Assembly (NCBI GenBank): GCA_000421085.1
Contig: ATWE01000008.1
Coordinates: 124,001 to 188,000 of the forward strand
Reading direction: 5' to 3'
Source of the DNA: Ensifer sp. USDA 6670
Lineage (GTDB): Bacteria; Pseudomonadota; Alphaproteobacteria; Rhizobiales; Rhizobiaceae
DNA: 64,000 bases
Numbering within the stretch: position 1 is the stretch's first letter; each line of letters opens with the position of its first letter. The position numbers were made by a program, and so were the translations under genes. Shown in pieces: positions 18,186 through 27,695 of the stretch. Under the pieces are notes generated by a model. It saw only the letters and a list, made by a program, of their open reading frames with translations, had not been told where the DNA came from and did not search any database.

Positions 18186-18791
18186 TTACTCCCGCTCGAG
18201 TTTGGTGGTGCGCGGCAGGCAGAGCACTGCCTCGCGCGCCGTCAGGACGAGATCGATGCCGCGCGGAAAGACCGCCCGGTTGGCGGCCCAGAGGTCGAGG
18301 AACACGCCGGGCAGGCTCTTTGGTGCGATGACGATTCCGTTCTTGATTCCCGGTCCCCGGCCGATGAGCGGTTGCCCGCCTTCGAGCGCTTCCACCTCCA
18401 CGACGAGCGTGGTGGAACGGTCGGGATATTCCTGCGTGCCGAGAGCGAACTGGTCGAAGCCCGGCACGGTGGCGCCCTTCTCGAAGAAGGCGAAGCGGGC
18501 CTCGTCCTTCGTCTCGGTGACGCCGGCGCCGGTGTGAAAGGCGATCCACGTCGGCACCGAGGATTTGGACAGCGCCGGCGATAGCCAGACCGGCGTGTCA
18601 TGGTCGCAGAGCGTGAGCGCGATAGCTCCGCTTGCCTCTCCGAGTGGCGCCGGCGGGGCGGCAGCAGTGGAAAGCCGGCCGATGGTGCCCGGGCGGGCGA
18701 AGCAGTCCATCAGGATGCGGAACACCGCCTGCGCCTCGAAGACGGGGTCGGCGAAGGCGCCGGTATAGATTTGCGATTGGGGTGTCATCAA
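18186..18791 (-). CDS. phnH: C-P lyase core subunit PhnH
   Basis: Protein of 201 residues that belongs to the PhnGHIJ core. The N-terminal FADPVFEAQAVFRILMDCFARPG pattern and the IKNGIVIAPKSLPGVFLDLW segment are typical of PhnH, a PLP-transferase-like fold without the PLP lysine. The start overlaps the phnG stop by 4 bases (ATGA), giving translational coupling. Its position between phnG and phnI is the conserved order. Confidence 0.93.
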   Translation of the reverse strand: MMTPQSQIYTGAFADPVFEAQAVFRILMDCFARPGTIGRLSTAAAPPAPLGEASGAIALTLCDHDTPVWLSPALSKSSVPTWIAFHTGAGVTETKDEARFAFFEKGATVPGFDQFALGTQEYPDRSTTLVVEVEALEGGQPLIGRGPGIKNGIVIAPKSLPGVFLDLWAANRAVFPRGIDLVLTAREAVLCLPRTTKLERE

Positions 18792-19255
18792 TCCTCTCCG
18801 CGCACCATGGTGAAGAAGTCGACGCGGGTCGCGGCCGTTTCCTCGGCCTTGCGACGGTCTTCCGCATCGAGGCGAGCGGCGACCTGCTCGTGCAGCGCCT
18901 CGACGCTTGCGCGATGCGCGCCGTTCTGAAAAAGCGCGTCGAAGATCGCAGCAAAGCGGGCGCGTGCCTTGTCGGTGCCGAGCAGCTGCCCATGGCCGAC
19001 CTCGCCGGTCGAAAGCCGCACGGTGGCGCGTGAAACGGTAGCCTCGCCCAGGTTGAAAGCATCGCCGCCGCCGCCGATCTTGCCGCGCACCATGACGAGA
19101 CCGGTTTCCGGACCGCGCACCGGCGCGACCTCCGGCTTGTCGGCTATCGCGTCCCAGGCCGTGGAAAGTTCGCCGAGCGTCGCACGCGCCAGAAGCCGCA
19201 TGCCTTCCCGCCGCTGCGCGACGCTTTCATCGTCACTTGTCTTTGCTGCATCCAT
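18788..19255 (-). CDS. phnG: C-P lyase core subunit PhnG
   Basis: First gene of the C-P lyase operon, 155 residues. It carries the typical PhnG features: RREGMRLLARATLGEL near the start, VRGPETGLVMVRGKIGGGGDAFNLGEATVSRATVRL, and a C-terminal helix rich in Ala/Glu. I chose the ATG at 19255 (MDAAKTSDDES), preceded by GCGAGAAG, because the in-frame TTG at 19288 falls inside the operator. The promoter region upstream holds a PhnF-type operator and a PHO box, so both phosphonate and phosphate signals probably control it. Confidence 0.92.
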   Translation of the reverse strand: MDAAKTSDDESVAQRREGMRLLARATLGELSTAWDAIADKPEVAPVRGPETGLVMVRGKIGGGGDAFNLGEATVSRATVRLSTGEVGHGQLLGTDKARARFAAIFDALFQNGAHRASVEALHEQVAARLDAEDRRKAEETAATRVDFFTMVRGED

Positions 19256-19276
19256 CTTCTCGCTCCGAATGTCTAT

Positions 19277-19288
19277 TGATCTAGACAA
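19277..19288. promoter_or_regulatory. Candidate PhnF operator
   Basis: TGATCTAGACAA matches 10 of 12 positions of TGGTCTAGACCA-like sites bound by HutC/UTRA GntR regulators. It lies 22 bases upstream of the phnG ATG, well placed to block phnG transcription. Confidence 0.55.
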
Positions 19289-19322
19289 CTATACATCTTA
19301 TACGTTTCCATAACCTTCGCAA

Positions 19323-19340
19323 ATGACAGGCTTGTGACAT
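19323..19340 (-). promoter_or_regulatory. Candidate PHO box (PhoB site)
   Basis: Read on the minus strand, ATGTCAC-AAGC-CTGTCAT shows the 7-4-7 direct-repeat geometry of the CTGTCAT PHO box. It is about 68 bases upstream of phnG and oriented towards it. It overlaps the alternative GTG start of phnF, which argues for the later phnF ATG. Confidence 0.65.
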
Positions 19341-19378
19341 TTGCCAAGAAACTGGCGCGAAGAAGCGGGGCGAAGAAG

Positions 19379-20113
19379 ATGGTGGCAAAGGTCGTCGAAC
19401 GGCAGATGGGCGTGGCGCTATGGAGGCAGATCGCCGACAGGATACGGCTCGCGATCAGCAACGGCGACTATGACGCGACCGGCATGGTGCCGCCGGAGAC
19501 AGCCCTTGCAGCGGAATTCGGCGTCAATCGTCACACCGTCCGCAGCGCGCTGGCCGCGCTTGCGGAGGAGGGCCTGGTGCGCGCGGTGCAGGGGCGCGGC
19601 ACGATGATCGAGCGCAAGGATCGTGTGAGCTATCCGATCTCGCGGCGCACGCGCTTCTCGCAAGGTCTCGGCCGCCAGGTAAGGGAAATCGGAACCAAGC
19701 TCCTGGGGCACGCCCAAGTGCCGGCAAGCGGCGAAATCGCCGCTGCGCTTGGCGTCCACCCAGGCACCCCGCTCATCGAGCTCAGCACCGTCAGCAGCGG
19801 CGACGGGCGGCCGCTTTCGACGGCGGTCAGCTACTACCCTGCCGAGCGCTTTGCGAGGATGGCGGAGGAATATGCGCGGCTCGGCTCGGTCACCAAGGCC
19901 TTCGCCGCGCATGGGCTCGACGACTACGTCCGTGTCTCGACGGAGATCGTCGCGCGGCACGCGGAGGCAGAGGAACTCTCGCTGCTGAAACTCTCGCCCG
20001 GCGCGATCGTCATGGAGACGCGATCCGTCAATGCGGATCTCGAAGGCTGCCCAGTCGAATATTCGCGAACGCGCTTTGCCGCCGACCGGATGAAGCTGCG
20101 GATCGAGACTTGA
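19379..20113 (+). CDS. phnF: PhnF, GntR/HutC-family regulator with UTRA domain
   Basis: Likely repressor of the divergent phn operon, 244 residues. A winged helix (about 8-75, with GMVPPETALAAEFGVNRHTVRSALAALAEEGLVRAVQGRGTMI) is followed by a UTRA effector domain (about 95-240) ending in PVEYSRTRFAADRMKLRIET, the normal family ending. I preferred the ATG at 19379 to the GTG at 19334 because the GTG overlaps the PHO box; the ATG is preceded by GCGAAGAAG. The effector is expected to be a phosphonate or phosphorylated intermediate. Confidence 0.88.
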   Translation: MVAKVVERQMGVALWRQIADRIRLAISNGDYDATGMVPPETALAAEFGVNRHTVRSALAALAEEGLVRAVQGRGTMIERKDRVSYPISRRTRFSQGLGRQVREIGTKLLGHAQVPASGEIAAALGVHPGTPLIELSTVSSGDGRPLSTAVSYYPAERFARMAEEYARLGSVTKAFAAHGLDDYVRVSTEIVARHAEAEELSLLKLSPGAIVMETRSVNADLEGCPVEYSRTRFAADRMKLRIET

Positions 20114-20133
20114 ACTCGGCCGGACGGCGCAGA

Positions 20134-22272
20134 CTACACGTTTCGCCGCTTGCCTTCGATCAGGTCCAGCACGGCGCGCGCCGCGTCGAGCACCTGGGTG
20201 CCGGGTCCGAAGACGGCGGCGACGCCGTTCTCCATCAGATAATCGTAGTCCTGCCGGGGGATGACACCGCCGCAGACGACGATGATGTCCTCGCCGCCGC
20301 GCTTCTTCAGTGCCTCCGCGAGCTGCGGCATCAGCGTCCTGTGGCCGGCGGCAAGCGATGAAACGCCGATGACGGTGACTTCTTCGGCGACCGCCAGATC
20401 GGCGGCTTCCTCCGGCGTCTGGAACAAGGGCCCCGCGACGACATCGAAGCCGATGTCGCCGAAGGCGGATGCGATCACCTTGGCGCCGCGGTCGTGCCCG
20501 TCCTGGCCGAGCTTGGCCACCATGATCTTCGGCTTGCGGCCGAGTCGCCTCGTCGCTTCGCCGAGCCTCCCGGCGAGTACGCCGAGTTCCGGATCGCCAT
20601 CATAAGCCTTGCCGTAGATATCGGTGACGACTTCCGGAATGGCGGTGTAATCGCCGAAAGCCTGGCGCATGGCGTCGGTGATTTCGCCGACGGTGGCGCG
20701 CGCCCGGGCAGCCTCGACCGCGGCGGCGAGCAGATTGCCCTTGCCGCTGCGCGCCACATCGGCCAGCGCCTCCAGCGCTTGCTTCAACTTCTGCGAGTCC
20801 CGCCGCCGCCGGGTCTCCTCGATGCGCTTGACCTGTGCCGTCCGAACCGCGGCGTTGTCGATCTGGAGAATGTCGATCGGCTGCTCGTTCTCGAGCCGGT
20901 ATTTGTTGACGCCCACGATGACCTCCTCGGCGCGGTCGACGGCCGCCTGGCGTCGGGTCGCGGCCTCCTCGATCAGCCGCTTCGGCAGGCCGGCATTGAC
21001 TGCCTTGGTCATGCCGCCCAGCGCCTCCACTTCCCCGATCAGGGCCCAGGTCTTTTCGGCAAGCTCGTTCGTCAGGCTTTCGACGTAATAGGAGCCGGCA
21101 AGCGGATCGACGACCTTCGTCACGCCGGTTTCGTGCTGCAGGATCAGCTGCGTATTGCGGGCGATACGGGCGGAGAAATCCGTCGGAAGCGCCATTGCCT
21201 CGTCGAAGGAATTGGTGTGAAGCGATTGCGTGCCGCCGAGCACTGCCGACATCGCCTCGAAGGCGGTGCGGACGATGTTGTTGTAGGGGTCCTGTTCCTG
21301 GAGCGAGACGCCGGACGTCTGGCAATGGGTCCGCAGCATCAGCGAGGACGGCTTCTGGGGCTCGAACTCCTTCATGATCCGCGTCCAGAGGAGCCGCGCG
21401 GCGCGCAGCTTCGCGGCCTCCATAAAGAAGTTCATGCCGATCGCGAAGAAGAACGAGAGCCGGCCGGCGAACTCGTCGACGTCGAGCCCCTTGGCGAGTG
21501 CCGCGCGCACATATTCGCGCCCGTCGGCAAGAGTGAAGGCGAGTTCCTGCACGAGCGTCGCGCCGGCCTCCTGCATGTGATAGCCGGAGATCGAGATCGA
21601 ATTGAACTTCGGCATCTCCTTCGCCGTATATTCGATGATGTCGGCGACGATCCGCATCGAGGGTTCCGGCGGATAGATGTAGGTGTTGCGGACCATGAAC
21701 TCCTTGAGGATGTCGTTCTGGATCGTCCCGGAGAGCTTGTCGCGGCTGACGCCCTGTTCCTCGCCGGCAACGATGAAGGCGGCGAGGATCGGGATCACCG
21801 CACCGTTCATGGTCATGGAGACGGAAATTCTGTCGAGCGGGATGCCGTCGAAGAGGATCTTCATGTCCTCCACCGAGTCGATCGCGACCCCGGCCTTGCC
21901 GACGTCCCCTTCGACGCGCGGGTGGTCGCTGTCATAGCCGCGGTGCGTGGCGAGATCGAAGGCGACCGAGACGCCCTGCTGACCGGCAGCGAGGTTCCTG
22001 CGATAGAAGGCGTTGGACGCTTCCGCCGTCGAGAAGCCGGCATATTGCCTGACGGTCCAGGGCCGGCCGGCATACATGGTGGCGCGCGGGCCGCGCACGA
22101 AGGGTTCGAAGCCGGGGAGCGAGTTCAGATGGCCGATGCCGGAGATGTCGTCGCTGGTATAGAGCGGCTTGACCTCGATGCCCTCGGGCGTGTGCCAGAC
22201 GAGGCTTTCGGGGGAGGCCCTGAGTTCTTTCTCGGCGAGGGCTTCCCAGTCCTTGATGGTCTTTTCGGTCAT
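20134..22272 (-). CDS. bhbA: Methylmalonyl-CoA mutase BhbA (B12-dependent, single-chain)
   Basis: Adenosylcobalamin enzyme of 712 residues converting (R)-methylmalonyl-CoA to succinyl-CoA, the last step of propionyl-CoA use. The catalytic TIM barrel fills about residues 40-560 ([35 protein letters not shown] at the substrate entrance), and the C-terminal cobalamin-binding domain has [13 protein letters not shown] with the axial His ligand. I chose the ATG at 22272 ([17 protein letters not shown]); the open frame upstream runs into repeat copy B. It follows pccA and pccB on the same strand. In S. meliloti the orthologue bhbA was linked to polyhydroxybutyrate/hydroxybutyrate phenotypes. Confidence 0.96.
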   Translation of the reverse strand: MTEKTIKDWEALAEKELRASPESLVWHTPEGIEVKPLYTSDDISGIGHLNSLPGFEPFVRGPRATMYAGRPWTVRQYAGFSTAEASNAFYRRNLAAGQQGVSVAFDLATHRGYDSDHPRVEGDVGKAGVAIDSVEDMKILFDGIPLDRISVSMTMNGAVIPILAAFIVAGEEQGVSRDKLSGTIQNDILKEFMVRNTYIYPPEPSMRIVADIIEYTAKEMPKFNSISISGYHMQEAGATLVQELAFTLADGREYVRAALAKGLDVDEFAGRLSFFFAIGMNFFMEAAKLRAARLLWTRIMKEFEPQKPSSLMLRTHCQTSGVSLQEQDPYNNIVRTAFEAMSAVLGGTQSLHTNSFDEAMALPTDFSARIARNTQLILQHETGVTKVVDPLAGSYYVESLTNELAEKTWALIGEVEALGGMTKAVNAGLPKRLIEEAATRRQAAVDRAEEVIVGVNKYRLENEQPIDILQIDNAAVRTAQVKRIEETRRRRDSQKLKQALEALADVARSGKGNLLAAAVEAARARATVGEITDAMRQAFGDYTAIPEVVTDIYGKAYDGDPELGVLAGRLGEATRRLGRKPKIMVAKLGQDGHDRGAKVIASAFGDIGFDVVAGPLFQTPEEAADLAVAEEVTVIGVSSLAAGHRTLMPQLAEALKKRGGEDIIVVCGGVIPRQDYDYLMENGVAAVFGPGTQVLDAARAVLDLIEGKRRNV

Positions 22273-22316
22273 CGGCTTGCTCCATCGAAGCGCGGTTGCT
22301 TGTGGTGCAGGGCAAA

Positions 22317-22406
22317 CCCCTCCCCAACCCCTCCCCACAAGGGGGAGGGGCTCCACAGCGGCACCGTCTTAGCCCCTCCCCCTTGTGGGGAGGGGTTGGG
22401 GAGGGG
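22317..22406. repeat. Palindromic mosaic repeat, copy B
   Basis: Perfect inverted repeat with 36-bp arms starting CCCCTCCCCAACCCCTCCCC and a loop of about 18 bases that also contains GCACCGTC. Same family as copy A (13944-14042). It separates pccA from bhbA and could shape the transcript between them. Confidence 0.9.
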
Positions 22407-22450
22407 ACTTGCCCACGAATTCGGCATGGCCGCCGGCATCGACCCCACCA

Positions 22451-24463
22451 TCACTCGAACTCCATGATCAACTCGTCCACCGCGAGGCTTGCGCCGGCTT
22501 CGATCGCCACGCGCTTCACGATCGCACGCTTTTCCGCCCGCAGTATATTCTCCATCTTCATCGCCTCGACGACGGCAATCGCCTGTCCGGCCTCGACCGT
22601 TTCGCCGGCCCTGACCGTGATCGATGTCACCACCCCCGGCATCGGGCAGAGCAGCATCTTCGAGGTGTCCGGCGGCAGCTTCTTGGGCATCAGCCGGGCG
22701 AGCTCGGCGATGCGCGGGCTTCTGACCCGTGCAACGACGTCGATCCCGCGCCAACGCAGTCTTATGCCCGGGCCGGCGAGCTCGACCTTCACGCTCATGG
22801 GCTGATTGTCGATGTTGAAAGCGGCGCGGGTGCGGCCGGGCGCCCAGTCGGTTGCGACGGAAACGGATGTGCCGTCGGCAAAGCGGACATAGGTGCCGTC
22901 GGCGGAAACCTCGCAGGCGACCTGAATTTCGTGCCCGTCGAGGCTCGCCACCCATTCGTGGCCGACCACGCGGCGGTGGTTGCCGATGGTTCCGGAGATC
23001 CGGCTGGCGCGCTCCTGCAGCGTCTGGTTGACCGTAGCCGCGACGGCGGCGAGCTTGCGTGCGGATGTATCGTCCAGCGGCACCCCGTGGAAACCGCCGG
23101 CAAATTCCTCAGCGATATAGGCGGTGGTCAGCCGCCCCTCGCGAAAACGCTCCTGCTGCATGACGGCTGCGAGGAAAGGCAGGTTGTGGCCGATGCCCTC
23201 GACCTCGAATGCGTCGAGCGCATCCGCCATCGCTCTGACCGCCGTCGGCCGGTCCGGTCCCCAGGTGCAGAGCTTGGCGATCATCGGATCGTAATACATC
23301 GAGATCTCGCCGCCTTCGAAGACGCCGGTATCGTTGCGGATGACGGTGCCGTCCGCCTGCGTGCCTTCGTCGGGCGGGCGATAGCGCGTCAGGCGGCCGA
23401 TCGACGGGAGGAAATTGCGATAGGGGTCTTCCGCATAGAGCCGGCTTTCGATCGCCCAGCCGTCGAGCTTCACATCTTTCTGGGCGAAAGCGAGCTTCTC
23501 GCCGGCCGCGACGCGGATCATCTGCTCGACCAGATCGAGGCCGGTGACGAGTTCCGTCACGGGATGCTCGACCTGCAGCCGGGTGTTCATCTCGAGAAAG
23601 TAGAAGTTGCGGCCGGCATCCACGATGAATTCGACGGTGCCGGCCGAGTGATAGCCGACCGCCTTCGCCAGCGCGACCGCCTGCTCGCCCATGGCGCGGC
23701 GCGTCTTCTCGTCGAGAAAGGGCGAGGGCGCCTCCTCGATGACCTTCTGGTTCCGCCGCTGGATCGAGCACTCGCGCTCGCCGAGATAGACGATATTGCC
23801 ATGCTTGTCGCCGAGCACCTGGATCTCGATGTGGCGGGGCTCGGTCACGAATTTCTCGATGAAGATGCGGTCGTCGCCGAAGGAGCTCTTCGCCTCGTTT
23901 TTCGACGACTGGAAGCCCTCGCGTGCCTCGCGCTCGTTCCAGGCGATCCGCATGCCCTTGCCGCCGCCGCCGGCGGAAGCCTTGATCATCACCGGAAAGC
24001 CGATCTCAGCGGCGATGCGCGCGGCTTCGTCCGCATCCTCGATCAGTCCCATATGGCCGGGAACGGTGGAAACGCCCGCTTCGGCGGCGAGTTTTTTCGA
24101 GGTGATCTTGTCCCCCATCGCCTCGATCGCCCGGACCGGCGGGCCGATGAAGGTCACGCCTTCCTTTTCCAGAGCCTCGGCGAAGCCGGCGTTTTCGGAG
24201 AGGAAGCCGTAACCGGGGTGAACGGCATCGGCACCGGTCCTGCGGATCGCCGCAAGGATATTCTCGACGACGATGTATGACTGGCTGGAGGGGGATGGGC
24301 CGATATGGACGGCCTCATCCGCCATGCGCACATGCATGGCGTCCCGGTCGGCATCCGAATAGACGGCAACGGTCGGGATGCCGAGAGCCTTCGCGGTGCG
24401 GATGACGCGGCAGGCGATTTCGCCACGATTGGCGATGAGGATCTTTTTGAACATGTGTCCCAT
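22451..24463 (-). CDS. pccA: Propionyl-CoA carboxylase alpha subunit (biotin carboxylase + BCCP)
   Basis: Biotin-containing subunit of 670 residues that carboxylates biotin with ATP and bicarbonate. Biotin carboxylase domain at about 4-450 (KILIANRGEIACRVIRTAKALGIPTVAVYSDAD; glycine-rich ATP loop KASAGGGGKGMRIAW; ERECSIQRRNQKVIEE), then a linker/BT domain and a C-terminal biotinyl domain with VEAMKMEN holding the biotin Lys (near 635). I chose the ATG at 24463 because ACGGGAGAA is 8 bases upstream; a second ATG three codons on is possible. It follows pccB by 12 bases. Confidence 0.96.
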   Translation of the reverse strand: MGHMFKKILIANRGEIACRVIRTAKALGIPTVAVYSDADRDAMHVRMADEAVHIGPSPSSQSYIVVENILAAIRRTGADAVHPGYGFLSENAGFAEALEKEGVTFIGPPVRAIEAMGDKITSKKLAAEAGVSTVPGHMGLIEDADEAARIAAEIGFPVMIKASAGGGGKGMRIAWNEREAREGFQSSKNEAKSSFGDDRIFIEKFVTEPRHIEIQVLGDKHGNIVYLGERECSIQRRNQKVIEEAPSPFLDEKTRRAMGEQAVALAKAVGYHSAGTVEFIVDAGRNFYFLEMNTRLQVEHPVTELVTGLDLVEQMIRVAAGEKLAFAQKDVKLDGWAIESRLYAEDPYRNFLPSIGRLTRYRPPDEGTQADGTVIRNDTGVFEGGEISMYYDPMIAKLCTWGPDRPTAVRAMADALDAFEVEGIGHNLPFLAAVMQQERFREGRLTTAYIAEEFAGGFHGVPLDDTSARKLAAVAATVNQTLQERASRISGTIGNHRRVVGHEWVASLDGHEIQVACEVSADGTYVRFADGTSVSVATDWAPGRTRAAFNIDNQPMSVKVELAGPGIRLRWRGIDVVARVRSPRIAELARLMPKKLPPDTSKMLLCPMPGVVTSITVRAGETVEAGQAIAVVEAMKMENILRAEKRAIVKRVAIEAGASLAVDELIMEFE

Positions 24464-24475
24464 CGGGTTCTCCCG

Positions 24476-26008
24476 TCAAAGCGGGATGGTGTCGTGCTTG
24501 CGCCAGCGGGTCTCAACCTGCTTGTTGCGCAATGAGGCAAAGGCGCGGGCGATGCGGCGTCGTGAGGAGTGCGGCATAATCACCTCGTCTATGAAGCCTC
24601 GCTCGGCGGCGACGAAGGGATTGGCGAAGCGCTCTTCGTATTCTTTCGTCCGGGCTGCGATCTTCTGGGGATCGCCGAGCTCGGAACGGTAGAGAATCTC
24701 GGTCGCGCCCTTGGCGCCCATCACGGCGATCTCGGCCGTCGGCCAGGCGTAGTTCACGTCGGCTCCAATGTGTTTGGACGCCATGACGTCATAGGCGCCG
24801 CCATAGGCCTTGCGCGTAATCAGCGTCACCATGGGGACCGTCGCCTGGCTATAGGCGAAGAGCAGCTTGGCGCCGTGCTTGATGACGCCGCCATATTCCT
24901 GGGCGGTACCGGGCAGGAAGCCGGGCACGTCGACGAGCGTCAGGATCGGGATCGAGAAGGCGTCGCAGAAGCGGACGAAACGCGCGGCCTTGCGCGAAGA
25001 GTCGATGTCGAGGCAGCCGGCGAGAACCATCGGCTGGTTGGCGACGACGCCGACGGTCTGGCCCTCGATGCGGATGAAGCCGGTGATGATGTTGCGGGCG
25101 AAGCTCGCCTGCAGTTCGAAGAAATCGGCTTCGTCGGCAATGGCCAGGATCAATTCCTTCATGTCGTATGGCTTGGCGGCACTGTCCGGGATCAGGCTGT
25201 CGAGGCGCATCTCTATGCGTCCGGGATCGTCATGGAAGGGCCGGACCGGCGGCTTCTCGCGGTTGTTGAGCGGCAGGAAATCGAAGAGCAGCCGGACATG
25301 CTCGAGCGCCTCGATGTCGTTTTCGTAGGCGCCGTCGGCGACGGAGGATTTCGTCGTGTGTGTGCGGGCGCCGCCGAGTTCTTCCGCGGTGACGATCTCA
25401 TTGGTGACAGTCTTCACGACATCCGGACCGGTCACGAACATGTAGGAACTGTCGCGCACCATGAAGATAAAGTCGGTCATCGCCGGCGAATAGACGGCGC
25501 CGCCGGCGCAGGGGCCCATGATCACCGAGATCTGCGGAATGACGCCCGAAACCTCTGCGTTGCGGCGGAAGACTTCGGCATAGCCGGCGAGCGAGGCGAC
25601 ACCCTCCTGGATGCGGGCACCGCCGGAATCGTTGAGGCCGATCACCGGGGCACCGTTGCGCGCGGCCATGTCCATGATCTTGCAGATCTTCTGGGCATGC
25701 GTCTCGGAGAGCGAGCCGCCGAGGACCGTGAAGTCCTGGCTGAAGACATAGACCTGGCGGCCGTTGATCGTGCCCCAGCCGGTGACGACGCCGTCGCCGG
25801 GGATCTTCTGGCCAGCCATGCCGAAATCGACGCTGCGATGCGTCACATACATGTCGTATTCTTCGAAGGAGCCCTCGTCCAGAAGCACGTCGATGCGCTC
25901 GCGCGCCGTCAGCTTCCCCTTGCCATGCTGCGCAGCGATGCGGCGTTCGCCGCCGCCCGCCCGCGCCTCGGCCCGTCGGGCTTCTACCTGTTCAAGTACC
26001 GCGCGCAT
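24476..26008 (-). CDS. pccB: Propionyl-CoA carboxylase beta subunit (carboxyltransferase)
   Basis: Carboxyltransferase subunit of 510 residues transferring CO2 from biotin to propionyl-CoA. The N-half carries [20 protein letters not shown] and the acyl-CoA oxyanion segment [24 protein letters not shown]; the C-half carries [48 protein letters not shown] and [12 protein letters not shown], all typical of PccB. It is first in the pccB-pccA-bhbA series and divergent from a short-chain acyl-CoA regulator with candidate operators in between. Confidence 0.96.
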   Translation of the reverse strand: MRAVLEQVEARRAEARAGGGERRIAAQHGKGKLTARERIDVLLDEGSFEEYDMYVTHRSVDFGMAGQKIPGDGVVTGWGTINGRQVYVFSQDFTVLGGSLSETHAQKICKIMDMAARNGAPVIGLNDSGGARIQEGVASLAGYAEVFRRNAEVSGVIPQISVIMGPCAGGAVYSPAMTDFIFMVRDSSYMFVTGPDVVKTVTNEIVTAEELGGARTHTTKSSVADGAYENDIEALEHVRLLFDFLPLNNREKPPVRPFHDDPGRIEMRLDSLIPDSAAKPYDMKELILAIADEADFFELQASFARNIITGFIRIEGQTVGVVANQPMVLAGCLDIDSSRKAARFVRFCDAFSIPILTLVDVPGFLPGTAQEYGGVIKHGAKLLFAYSQATVPMVTLITRKAYGGAYDVMASKHIGADVNYAWPTAEIAVMGAKGATEILYRSELGDPQKIAARTKEYEERFANPFVAAERGFIDEVIMPHSSRRRIARAFASLRNKQVETRWRKHDTIPL

Positions 26009-26115
26009 CGCTCTCCTCCCGTTTTTTGCTGATTGTGCAGAGGCTTGCCGACCTTCGCAATAGCGCCGAAGGCCGGATGGAAAAACGGCCGATCATGTGC
26101 AAAGGTGAAACATAC

Positions 26116-26150
26116 AAATTTGCGAAGCGCAAATTGCAAAATTGCGAAAA
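26116..26150. promoter_or_regulatory. Candidate operator for the short-chain acyl-CoA regulator
   Basis: TTTGCG-AAG-CGCAAA dyad followed at once by TTGCAAAATTGCGAA. TTGC/GCAA-rich dyads of this kind are bound by RamB/PccR-type regulators. It lies between divergent pccB and the regulator gene, 11 bases before the preferred regulator start. Confidence 0.6.
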
Positions 26151-26160
26151 GGTTGCGGGC

Positions 26161-27579
26161 ATGGCGATCGGCAAGCTTTATATCGGCCGCAAGGTCAGGG
26201 ATCTGAGGGATGGCAAGCGGCTGACGCAGGGGCAATTCGCCGAGCGCATCGGCATCTCCACGAGCTATCTCAATCAGATCGAGAACAATCAGCGGCCCGT
26301 ATCGGCGGCGGTGCTGCTGGCACTTGCAGAGAAGTTCCAGATCGACATCGCCGAGCTCTCTTCCGGCGAAAGCGACCGGCTTCTCTCGGCGCTGTCGGAG
26401 GCGCTGAGCGATCCCTTGTTCGAGACCTATTCCCCGAGCCTGCAGGAGCTGAAGCTGGTCGCCCAGAATGCGCCGGGGCTCGCCCATGCGCTGATCTCCT
26501 GTCACCAGGCCTATCGGCGCAACAGCGAGCAGCTCGCCAGCATCGACGACACGATCGGCCGCGGCGCTTCCTTCGTCGAGACGACGCCATATGAAGAGGT
26601 GCGCGACTTCTTCCACTTCGTCGACAACTACATCCACGAGATCGACATGCTTGCCGAGACGCTTGCGGGCGAGCTCGGCCTTGGCGATGGTGACAACCAC
26701 GCGGCCCTCGCCGCCTATCTGGAAGCGCGCCACGGCATACGTGTCGTGCGCGGGGCGGCGGGCGACGAGGCGATCCGCCGTTTCGATCCCCGCGCCCGCC
26801 TACTTACGCTCAATCCTTACGCCCCGGCGGCGACGCGCGACTTCCAGCTCGCATTGCAGATCGCCCAGCTGGACGCCCGCGAGGAGATCGACCGGGTGGC
26901 GGGAGGCGCCGGCTTCCGCACCGAGGAAGCCTATGAGATCTGTCGAATCGGCCTGCAGAACTATTTCGCCGGCGCGCTGATCCTGCCCTACCAGCCGTTC
27001 CTGAAGGCCGCGCGCGATCTGCGCCACGACGTGGAACTTCTTGCAGCCCGCTTCGGTGCCTCGCTGGAGCAGGTCTGTCATCGGCTTTCGACGCTGCAGC
27101 GGCCTGGGCAGAAGGGGATTCCCATCTTCTTCGCGCGGATCGACCGGGCTGGCAACATCACCAAGCGGCACAGCGCCGCCAAGCTGCAATTCGCTCGTTT
27201 CGGTGCGGCCTGTCCGCTCTGGAACGTGCACCAGGCTTTCGAGACGCCCGGCCGTATCATCCGCCAGCTTGCGGAGACGCCGGATGGCGTGCGCTATCTC
27301 TGTCTCGCGACCCAGATCACAAAAGGCGGCGGCGGCTACCGCGCCGCTCATCCCCGTTATGCCTTGGCGCTCGGCTGTGAAATCTCCTACGCCGATGCCT
27401 TCGTCTATGCGGACGACATGGACCTCGGCAACCGCGCCGCCTACGATCCGATCGGAATTTCCTGCCGCATCTGCGAGCGCACCAGATGCGCGAGCCGTGC
27501 GGTGCCGCCGCTCAAGCGCAAGCTCATCGTCGATCATGACATGCGCGGCGCTCTGCCGTATCGTCTGAGTGAGAGCTGA
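26161..27579 (+). CDS. XRE-family regulator with IrrE/M78-type and DUF2083 domains (ScfR/PccR-RamB type)
   Basis: Transcription factor of 472 residues controlling short-chain acyl-CoA metabolism. An N-terminal XRE helix-turn-helix (about 8-65; LTQGQFAERIGISTSYLNQIENNQRPVS) is followed by a peptidase-M78-like region (about 140-270) and a C-terminal DUF2083 domain with a Cys cluster, ISCRICERTRCASRA. This layout is that of the short-chain fatty acyl regulators RamB, PccR and ScfR, which act on propionate or glyoxylate genes. I chose the ATG at 26161, after the operator-like dyads; the frame is open from 26026. It is divergent from pccB and upstream of the valine-degradation genes, and may control both. 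Confidence 0.88.
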   Translation: MAIGKLYIGRKVRDLRDGKRLTQGQFAERIGISTSYLNQIENNQRPVSAAVLLALAEKFQIDIAELSSGESDRLLSALSEALSDPLFETYSPSLQELKLVAQNAPGLAHALISCHQAYRRNSEQLASIDDTIGRGASFVETTPYEEVRDFFHFVDNYIHEIDMLAETLAGELGLGDGDNHAALAAYLEARHGIRVVRGAAGDEAIRRFDPRARLLTLNPYAPAATRDFQLALQIAQLDAREEIDRVAGGAGFRTEEAYEICRIGLQNYFAGALILPYQPFLKAARDLRHDVELLAARFGASLEQVCHRLSTLQRPGQKGIPIFFARIDRAGNITKRHSAAKLQFARFGAACPLWNVHQAFETPGRIIRQLAETPDGVRYLCLATQITKGGGGYRAAHPRYALALGCEISYADAFVYADDMDLGNRAAYDPIGISCRICERTRCASRAVPPLKRKLIVDHDMRGALPYRLSES

Positions 27580-27588
27580 ACTCCCTCT

Positions 27589-27606
27589 CTGTTCGTTTTT
27601 GAACAG
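27589..27606. promoter_or_regulatory. Dyad between the regulator and acyl-CoA dehydrogenase genes
   Basis: CTGTTC-N6-GAACAG, a perfect dyad 9 bases after the regulator stop. It could be an operator for the downstream acyl-CoA dehydrogenase operon or a weak hairpin. Confidence 0.3.
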
Positions 27607-27695
27607 ATACTGTGAGAATTTACGCCTGTGCCTGTACGGCATTTGTTGTAACTAGGCCATACACCATCACTATGCGGGTCAGGGAGGACATGCAT

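Noticed and set aside
19277..19288. TTG start of phnG at 19288
   Set aside because: It lies inside the PhnF-type operator and the ATG at 19255 gives the normal PhnG start.
20494..26032. Plus-strand ORFs of 657, 631 and 487 codons opposite bhbA, pccA and pccB
   Set aside because: High-GC antisense frames of well-recognised genes; their products have no family features.
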